64,000 bases of DNA from contig SUWV01000008.1 in the NCBI GenBank assembly GCA_015061315.1, forward strand, positions 28,252 to 92,251, written 5' to 3'. Positions 57,831 to 64,000 of this stretch are shown here, in pieces. The position numbers were made by a program, and so were the translations under genes. Origin of the DNA: Lentimicrobiaceae bacterium. GTDB lineage: Bacteria > Bacteroidota > Bacteroidia > Bacteroidales > F082. Below the pieces are notes generated by a model. It was not told the origin of the DNA, ran no database searches, and saw nothing but the letters and a program-made list of their open reading frames with translations. Each line of letters begins with the position of its first letter. Position 1 is the stretch's first letter.

Positions 57831-59507
57831 ATGGCAGGTGGTAAAGAAACTCCAAGGCAGAAGATGATCTCGATGATGTATCTCGTATTGACTGCCTTAT
57901 TAGCACTCAACGTCTCCGTCGATATTCTCGATGCCTTCGCTATCGTTAATGACGGTATCGAGACTTCAAACAACAGCGTAGAGAATAAGATCAAAGATTA
58001 TTATCTCACTTTCGAGCAACAATATGAGAAACAACCAGAGAAAGCTGGCGAATATTGGAATAAGGCTCAAGAGATACGCGTCAAAACCGACGAGATTATC
58101 AACTATATAGAAACAGAAATAAAACTCCCTTTAGTGGAAGTGACAGAAGGCATTACAAAAGAAGAGATCTTCAATCCTAAAGATGAGAAGAAGAAACTTA
58201 TCAAGAATGCCGACAAAGCCGACCCTGAGAAAAACAGACGTATCTTCCACGAATTTGAATTTAAGAATATCAGTGCAAAAGATAACTACGACGCTCCAAC
58301 TAACTTCATGATCAACGAAGGCAAAGCAACAGAGCTTCGTAACAAATTGGAAGACTATCGTCTTTATATCATAAGCACTCTTCAATCTGCTGGCTTAACA
58401 AACTATGGCAGCAAGGTAGGCTTAAGAACCGATGGCGATTATTATGATGCCAACAACAACAAACTCAGCTGGGAAGAGAAGAACTTCTATCACGTCATCT
58501 TGTTAGCCGACATCGCTATACTCAATAAGATAATAGGTGAGATACAGACTACAGAATTTGATGCTGTATCGGAATTATTCAAGAGAATTGGCGCCACCGA
58601 CTATAAGTTCAACGCCTTAGAAGCTAAAGTGTTCCCTAAGACGACTTACGTCTTACAAGGTCAAGATTATGAAGCCGACATCTTCATCGCAGCTTCCGAT
58701 ACCACAAGAAAGTTCAACGCTAAGTTCGCAAAAGGCGTCAAGGACTTCTCCAAAGCTAACTCTAAAAACGTATATAACACCTCAAGTAAAAACGGCGTGG
58801 TGTCTATCAAGATACCTACAAGCGCTGAAGGTGAACAGACATTTGCTGGTATAGTAGAGATGGTAGACCCTGAGACTGGCGAGATAGTACCATATCCATT
58901 CAGTTCCTCATTCACAGTGGCTCCACCATCAGCCAACGTGACACCTACTAAGATGAACGTCATGTACAGAGGCTTGGAAAATCCTATATCAATATCAGCA
59001 CCTGGATTTACAGCCAACCAAATCAATGTCAGCGTCAGCAACGGTGAACTCATCAAAGGCAATAACGGCGAATATTTCGTGAAACCTGGTAACGAGAAAA
59101 ACATAACTACTGTGACAGTATCGACAACGATAGATGGAAAGAAAGTCATCTTAGACAACTGCGACTTCCGTCTGAAACGTACTCCTGACCCTGTCCCAGT
59201 TATCAATGGCAAGACAAAAGGTTCTTTCACCAAAGAAGAGATACTCGCTGCTGGCGGATTTAATCTGACAATGCCTGACTTCGACTTTGAAGGCTACCGC
59301 TCACAAGTCATATCTTACGACGTATCAACAATTGTGGCTGGTTACCTTAAATCTGTTAAAGGCATCAAAGGAAGACAATTCAACAGCGAAGTGGAAGAGT
59401 TGATAAAAAGTTCTAAGCGCATCAGCATAGAAAATATCAGAGTGAAATCTCCTGATGGCGAAGAACGTATCCTCGACACACCTATCACTATAGACATTAA
59501 GAACTAA
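57831..59507 (+). CDS. gldM: T9SS motor protein GldM/PorM
   Basis: 558 aa. Single N-terminal membrane helix (MMYLVLTALLALNVSVDIL) paired with GldL, then four periplasmic domains reaching to the GldK/N ring. The helical D1 domain covers about 35-220, Ig-like D2-D4 the rest (ANVTPTKMNVMYRGLENPISI in D3, FNLTMPDFDFEGYRSQVI in D4). Standard length. RQKMISMMYL at the start is characteristic. Confidence 0.95.
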   Translation: MAGGKETPRQKMISMMYLVLTALLALNVSVDILDAFAIVNDGIETSNNSVENKIKDYYLTFEQQYEKQPEKAGEYWNKAQEIRVKTDEIINYIETEIKLPLVEVTEGITKEEIFNPKDEKKKLIKNADKADPEKNRRIFHEFEFKNISAKDNYDAPTNFMINEGKATELRNKLEDYRLYIISTLQSAGLTNYGSKVGLRTDGDYYDANNNKLSWEEKNFYHVILLADIAILNKIIGEIQTTEFDAVSELFKRIGATDYKFNALEAKVFPKTTYVLQGQDYEADIFIAASDTTRKFNAKFAKGVKDFSKANSKNVYNTSSKNGVVSIKIPTSAEGEQTFAGIVEMVDPETGEIVPYPFSSSFTVAPPSANVTPTKMNVMYRGLENPISISAPGFTANQINVSVSNGELIKGNNGEYFVKPGNEKNITTVTVSTTIDGKKVILDNCDFRLKRTPDPVPVINGKTKGSFTKEEILAAGGFNLTMPDFDFEGYRSQVISYDVSTIVAGYLKSVKGIKGRQFNSEVEELIKSSKRISIENIRVKSPDGEERILDTPITIDIKN

Positions 59508-59524
59508 TTAAAATAACATCAATA

Positions 59525-60391
59525 ATGAAAAAATTATTTGTAATATTCGGTTTCATAGGATTAGGTATTTTATTCTCACCTAAGGCTTCAGCTCAAGGTT
59601 TCTTCGACGATGAGAGAAGCGTGAGAGACGGTCTCTATGAAGAAAATGCGACAGGTATAAAAACACCTATGCCTCTTCAAGATGTAAGAGAAGCTGATGT
59701 TATGTGGAAAAAGACTATCTGGCGTGAGATCGACTTCCGTCAAAAAATGAATCAAGGATTCTATTATCCAGTAACACCTCACGAGAATTATAAAAACCTC
59801 TTCACTATCTTGAAAGAAGCTTTGGCAGATCCTACCTCAGGCGTCGTCGCATATAAAGACGAAGCCAGAACAGGAGAGCTTATCAACCCAACGACATGGA
59901 ACGAGATACAAACTCAGATTACAACAACGACACAGGTGCCTCAATATGACGAATACGACAATCAGATTGGAACTAAAGAAGTCGTGTCGGAAATGAGTTC
60001 CGAGTCGGTGATGCGTTGCCAGATAAAAGAAGAATGGTACTTCGACAAACAAAGATCAGAGATGCTCGTAAGAATCATCGCGATATGCCCAATAAGAATA
60101 GTAGAGAAAGACGGCGAATCAGTGCCAGAACGTCTCTTCTGGGTACCTTACGATGACAACCTCCGTAAGATATTAATCAACGCTCCTTTCTTCAACCGTT
60201 CTAACTCGGCAGCTCGTCTCAGCTACGACGACGTGTTTTTGAGAAGAGTATTCGACAGCTATATCATCAGAGAAGATAATATCTACGACCGCAGCATCAA
60301 CGAATATGCTAAAGGCGTTAAAGCTCTCAAAGAATCAGAACGCATAAAAGAAGAAATAATTGACTTTGAACAAAATCTTTGGGAATATTGA
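59525..60391 (+). CDS. gldN: T9SS ring protein GldN/PorN
   Basis: 288 aa, signal peptide (LFVIFGFIGLGILFSPKASA). Mature protein has DVMWKKTIWREIDFRQKMN, the hallmark of GldN, and an IREDNIYDRSINEY region. Builds the periplasmic ring with GldK. The last gene of the set, followed by an inverted octamer array and recG. Confidence 0.94.
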   Translation: MKKLFVIFGFIGLGILFSPKASAQGFFDDERSVRDGLYEENATGIKTPMPLQDVREADVMWKKTIWREIDFRQKMNQGFYYPVTPHENYKNLFTILKEALADPTSGVVAYKDEARTGELINPTTWNEIQTQITTTTQVPQYDEYDNQIGTKEVVSEMSSESVMRCQIKEEWYFDKQRSEMLVRIIAICPIRIVEKDGESVPERLFWVPYDDNLRKILINAPFFNRSNSAARLSYDDVFLRRVFDSYIIREDNIYDRSINEYAKGVKALKESERIKEEIIDFEQNLWEY

Positions 60392-60409
60392 TTTGTTTGA
60401 ATCTAAAAT

Positions 60410-60470
60410 TTGAGAATCTGAAAATCTGAGAATAATTTTTAAGTTTTCAGATTTTCAGATTTTTAAGTTT
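60410..60470. repeat. Inverted octamer array between gldN and recG
   Basis: CTGAAAAT, CTGAGAAT (60418-60433), spacer AATTTTTAA, then GTTTTCAG, ATTTTCAG, ATTTTTAA (60443-60466). Same family as 796-891 and 31335-31403. It can form a hairpin and could separate the T9SS operon from recG. Confidence 0.75.
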
Positions 60471-60478
60471 TATAAAAA

Positions 60479-62581
60479 ATGTACGATATTCTTCAGACGA
60501 AAATAGAATTTCTCAAAGGCGTAGGTCCCAAACGTGCCGAGCTTCTTAACAAAGAGCTTGGCATCTTCACGTTTCAAGACCTCTTAGAATATTTCCCTTT
60601 TCGTTATGTAGACCGTAGCAAAATCCATAAGGTAAACCAGATTTATGACGACACCGTTTATTATCAACTTGTCGGGACAATATCTAACGTTAAGGCTCAC
60701 GGCGAGCCACGTACGACACGCATCAGCGCTAATTTCTCCGATGAGACCGGCTCTATAGAACTCGTTTGGTTTAAAGGTCTTAAATGGATTAAGAATAAAT
60801 TTGTCCCTGGAAAAAAATATCTGCTCTTCGGCAAAGCCAACGTCTTCAACAACAGATTCTCCTTTACGCATCCCGACATCGAAGAATACGACCCCAACGA
60901 CAAAGTCGTGGGTGATAGCCTACAAGGCGTTTATAACACTACAGAGAAACTGCGTAATGCGGGACTTGGCACTAAGCAAATCGCGAAGATCATCAAGACT
61001 TTGGTGCTTCAGTGCTGGGAGACAATACCAGAGAACCTGCCAACATCATTGATAATGCAAGACCGGCTCCTCTCGAGAAAGGCAGCATACTATAAGATTC
61101 ATCTTCCATCGAACAGCAACGACATACATCTTGCCACGACGCGACTGAAGTATGAAGAACATTTCTTCTTCCAGCTGAAACTTTTACTTAACAAAAAAGA
61201 AAGAACACTGAATACGAGAAGCGTCGTCTTTAACACTGTCGGCGATTATTTCAACACCTTCTATAACGAGCGTCTCCCCTTCCCTCTCACCAACGCACAG
61301 AAACGCGTCATCAAGGAGATACGTAGCGACCTCAAGACAGGCTTTCAGATGAACCGACTTCTGCAAGGCGACGTGGGCAGCGGCAAGACTATAGTAGCTC
61401 TCATGGTGATGCTCCTCGCTCTCGACAACGGCTACCAGGCAGCACTGATGGCTCCGACTGAAATACTCGCTAACCAGCATTACGAGACTATAAAAAAAAT
61501 GCTCGGCGAGATGAAAGTCACAGTGGCATTGCTGACAGGCTCCACCAAACAAAAAGAACGTAAGAATATACTGCCCGCCCTCGAAAACGGCGACATACAA
61601 ATCATAATAGGGACACATGCACTCATTGAAGAAAGCGTGAAGTTCAAACAGTTAGGGCTATGCATCGTCGATGAACAACATCGTTTCGGTGTGGCACAAA
61701 GAGCTCGTTTCTGGGAGAAGACAGAATATCCTCCTCACACCCTCGTCATGACGGCAACGCCTATACCACGCACACTCGCCATGACACAATACGGCGACCT
61801 CGACGTATCTAAAATCGACGAGCTGCCTCCAGGAAGAAAACCTATTCAGACAATACATCTCTACCAAGAACAGAGACTGCGGCTTCTTTCGTTCATGAAA
61901 AAAGAAATCGCGGCAGGACATCAGATCTACGTCGTCTATCCTCTCATCAAAGAGTCGGAAAAGATGGATTTGATAAACCTTCAGGAAGGTTACGAGGCTC
62001 TGCTACGCGACTTCCCAGAACCTGAATATCGTATCTGCGTGGTACACGGACAGATGAGTGCCGACGACAAAGATTTTGAGATGCAGCGTTTTGTGAAAAA
62101 CCAAGCTCATATTATGGTGGCGACCACGGTGATAGAAGTAGGCGTCAACGTCCCTAACGCTTCTGTCATGATTATAGAGAACGCCAACCGATTTGGCTTG
62201 TCGCAGCTGCATCAGCTCAGAGGGCGCGTCGGACGCGGAGCAGAACAGTCGTATTGCATCTTGATGACCGACCATAAACTCACAGGCGAAGGCAAGAAAA
62301 GAATGGAGACGATGGTGCGTACCAACGACGGTTTCGAGATAGCAGAAGCAGACCTCCAGCTGAGAGGTCCTGGAGAGACACAGGGCACACGACAGTCGGG
62401 AATGATAGAGATGAAGATAGGAGACTTCATGAAAGACGAACCTATAATACGTCATACAAGAAGAATGGTGAACCTTCTGTTAGACAGCGACCCCACATTA
62501 TCGAAACCAGAACATCAGATAACAAAAGATTATTTCAATAAAAACATGGCAGCAGGCTTCGACTGGGGAAGGATTGGATGA
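60479..62581 (+). CDS. recG: ATP-dependent DNA helicase RecG
   Basis: 700 aa, full length. Remodels stalled forks and Holliday junctions. N-terminal wedge/OB domain (LVGTISNVKAHGEPRTTR), Walker A GDVGSGKTIVA, DEQHRFG (DExH box), motif VI in LRGRVGRG and the C-terminal TRG-type region (GPGETQGTRQSGM). No repeat insertion inside; an array begins 2 bp after the stop. The start ATG follows an array almost directly, with no promoter box seen. Confidence 0.97.
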   Translation: MYDILQTKIEFLKGVGPKRAELLNKELGIFTFQDLLEYFPFRYVDRSKIHKVNQIYDDTVYYQLVGTISNVKAHGEPRTTRISANFSDETGSIELVWFKGLKWIKNKFVPGKKYLLFGKANVFNNRFSFTHPDIEEYDPNDKVVGDSLQGVYNTTEKLRNAGLGTKQIAKIIKTLVLQCWETIPENLPTSLIMQDRLLSRKAAYYKIHLPSNSNDIHLATTRLKYEEHFFFQLKLLLNKKERTLNTRSVVFNTVGDYFNTFYNERLPFPLTNAQKRVIKEIRSDLKTGFQMNRLLQGDVGSGKTIVALMVMLLALDNGYQAALMAPTEILANQHYETIKKMLGEMKVTVALLTGSTKQKERKNILPALENGDIQIIIGTHALIEESVKFKQLGLCIVDEQHRFGVAQRARFWEKTEYPPHTLVMTATPIPRTLAMTQYGDLDVSKIDELPPGRKPIQTIHLYQEQRLRLLSFMKKEIAAGHQIYVVYPLIKESEKMDLINLQEGYEALLRDFPEPEYRICVVHGQMSADDKDFEMQRFVKNQAHIMVATTVIEVGVNVPNASVMIIENANRFGLSQLHQLRGRVGRGAEQSYCILMTDHKLTGEGKKRMETMVRTNDGFEIAEADLQLRGPGETQGTRQSGMIEMKIGDFMKDEPIIRHTRRMVNLLLDSDPTLSKPEHQITKDYFNKNMAAGFDWGRIG

Positions 62582-62583
62582 AA

Positions 62584-62684
62584 AGTCAACAGACTACTGA
62601 CTACAGTCTACCGTCATAAGTCTAATGTTTTGTGTTCTACATAATAAAAAAAAATCTGTAGACTGTAGACCGTAGACCGTAGAC
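62584..62684. repeat. Inverted heptamer array between recG and pheT
   Basis: AGTCAAC, AGACTAC, TGACTAC, AGTCTAC (62584-62611), a 44-bp spacer, then CTGTAGA, CTGTAGA, CCGTAGA, CCGTAGA, C (62656-62684). The two parts are complementary. The left part matches the heptamers inside the TatD-like gene. Confidence 0.75.
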
Positions 62685-62690
62685 TTTTAT

Positions 62691-62698
62691 TATATTTG
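62691..62698 (+). promoter_or_regulatory. -7 box of pheT
   Basis: TATATTTG, 22 bp before the ATG at 62721, directly after the inverted array. Confidence 0.5.
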
Positions 62699-62720
62699 CA
62701 GTTTAAATCCGGATTTTACA

Positions 62721-64000
62721 ATGAAAGTATCTTATAATTGGCTTAAGCAGTATATCAACTGCGACTTATCAGCAGAAGAAATAGCAAAGAAATTAACAGG
62801 AACAGGTCTCGAAGTTGAAGACTTAACTCCTTACGAATCAATAAAAGGCGCCTTGAAAGGCGTGGTAGTAGGTAAAGTGATTTACTGTGTTGATCATCCA
62901 AATTCAGATCATCTTCATATCACTAAGGTCGATGTTGGTGCAGAAGAGCCTCTCAACATAGTGTGCGGTGCTCCTAACGTGGCTGAAGGTCAGAAGGTTT
63001 TGGTTGCTACTATTGGCACAGAGCTTCATAATGGCAACGAGTCGTTCACTATCAAGAAAGGCAAGATTCGTGGCGAGGTGTCAGAAGGCATGATATGCGC
63101 TGAAGACGAGCTTCAAATTGGCGAGTCTCACGACGGTATCATGGTGCTTCCTGAAGATTATGAAGTCGGCAAACCTGCTTCTTACTATTTCCCTGTGGAG
63201 CAAGACACGACGATAGAAATAGGTCTCACCGCCAACCGTTCCGACGCCACATCTCATATCGGTGTCAACCGTGACTTGGTGGCAGCGCTCAATTATCAAG
63301 AGAAAACAGATAAATATCATCTCGTCATTCCTTCGGTAGATGATTTCAAAGTTGAAAACACAAATAACGACATAGAAGTCGTAGTTGAAGATACTAAGGC
63401 TTGTCCTCGCTATTCGGGCGTGACAGTAAGCGGCGTGAAAGTAGGACCTTCACCAAAATGGTTGAAACATAGACTTGAAGCTATCGGACTTCGTTCAATA
63501 AATAACATCGTTGATATTTCTAATTACGTCTTGATGGAGACAGGTCAGCCTCTTCATACTTTCGATGCAGATAAAATCAAAGGTAAGAAAGTCGTTGTAA
63601 AATGTCTCGAAGAAGGAACTAAGTTCGTGACATTAGACGGAATAGAACGTAAGCTCAGCAACACTAACTTAATGATTTGTAATGCAGAAGAGCCAATGTG
63701 CATAGCAGGTGTCTTCGGCGGAGCTGAGTCGGGCGTGACAGAAAGCACAACTAATGTTTTCATTGAAAGCGCTTATTTCAATCCTACTTCAGTACGTAAG
63801 ACTTCAAAATATCACGGATTGCAGACCGACGCCAGCTTCCGTTTTGAGCGTGGATGCGACCCTAACATGACATTATACGCATTGAAACGCGCTGCTTTGT
63901 TGATTAAAGAATTGGCAGGCGGAACAATATCATCAGAGATAAAAGACGTCATCAACGGCGACTTCACTCCTGTGCGCGTAGAGCTTAAATTCGCTTACCT
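62721..64000 (+). CDS. pheT: Phenylalanyl-tRNA synthetase beta subunit, N-terminal part (3' end outside window)
   Basis: The frame stays open from 62721 to the window end (about 426 codons of roughly 800). Begins MKVSYNWLKQYINCDLSAEE, the usual B1 domain start. The tRNA-binding EMAP/OB domain has HPNSDHLHITKVDVG and IVCGAPNVAEGQKV. The B3/B4 editing domain includes GLRSINNIVDISNYV and the region with ETGQPLHTFDADKI. Charges tRNA-Phe together with PheS, which is not in the window. Confidence 0.97.
   Translation, partial: MKVSYNWLKQYINCDLSAEEIAKKLTGTGLEVEDLTPYESIKGALKGVVVGKVIYCVDHPNSDHLHITKVDVGAEEPLNIVCGAPNVAEGQKVLVATIGTELHNGNESFTIKKGKIRGEVSEGMICAEDELQIGESHDGIMVLPEDYEVGKPASYYFPVEQDTTIEIGLTANRSDATSHIGVNRDLVAALNYQEKTDKYHLVIPSVDDFKVENTNNDIEVVVEDTKACPRYSGVTVSGVKVGPSPKWLKHRLEAIGLRSINNIVDISNYVLMETGQPLHTFDADKIKGKKVVVKCLEEGTKFVTLDGIERKLSNTNLMICNAEEPMCIAGVFGGAESGVTESTTNVFIESAYFNPTSVRKTSKYHGLQTDASFRFERGCDPNMTLYALKRAALLIKELAGGTISSEIKDVINGDFTPVRVELKFAY

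Overview
The window comes from a Bacteroidota chromosome, most likely a Bacteroidales relative that has a type IX secretion system (T9SS). The evidence is a PorP/GldKLMN operon, PorW/SprE and PorZ homologues, secreted proteins ending in T9SS C-terminal sorting domains, Bacteroides-type promoters (TAnnTTTG at -7) in front of many genes, weak ribosome binding sites and AT-rich intergenic DNA. It is ordinary chromosome: I see no phage, insertion sequence, rRNA, tRNA or CRISPR. No gene-free stretch exceeds about 240 bp.

Layout. 1-3.9 kb: end of a secreted T9SS cargo protein, a patatin lipase and an S9A peptidase. 4.0-12.6 kb: an envelope-modification region, with an MBOAT acyltransferase, an AlgX/AlgJ-like partner and a PLC/GDPD-like lipoprotein facing two tandem LtaS-like phosphotransferases. 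12.8-19.0 kb: two large convergent T9SS cargo proteins sharing a terminator. 19.2-27.2 kb: housekeeping genes (Fe superoxide dismutase, phosphopantetheinyl transferase, ssb, a D-2-hydroxyacid dehydrogenase, dnaG, an RluB/RsuA-type pseudouridine synthase, recO), with porZ overlapping recO up to 29.6 kb. 29.7-34.9 kb: a lipoprotein nuclease, gpmA, a phosphoprotein phosphatase, a TatD-like enzyme, tcdA, a zinc-ribbon protein and RNase H1. 35.0-40.2 kb: atpBEFHAG without atpD and atpC. 40.3-49.7 kb, minus strand: adenine deaminase, a C-terminal processing protease, fabD, a Bax-inhibitor-1 protein, and the overlapping operon porW, bactofilin, AtpI-like, folE. 49.9-62.6 kb: dnaX, an acyltransferase, an M23 peptidase, rseP, porP, gldK, gldL, gldM, gldN, recG; then the start of pheT.

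The most unusual feature is a family of short tandem arrays built from 7- or 8-bp units, about 22 of them in 64 kb. Units vary by substitution, but most arrays I counted keep strict phase without indels. Between genes they often form inverted pairs (an array followed by its reverse complement) lying against or overlapping stop codons. The same families also occur in frame inside conserved genes (dnaX, atpG twice, ade, rnhA, a TatD gene, an LtaS-like gene and a T9SS cargo gene). All the coding copies are in the orientation that has no stop codons. This resembles the short tandemly repeated repetitive sequences known from cyanobacteria, but the in-frame colonisation of core genes, the shared composite order in atpG and ade, and the supply of stop codons to neighbouring genes deserve attention.
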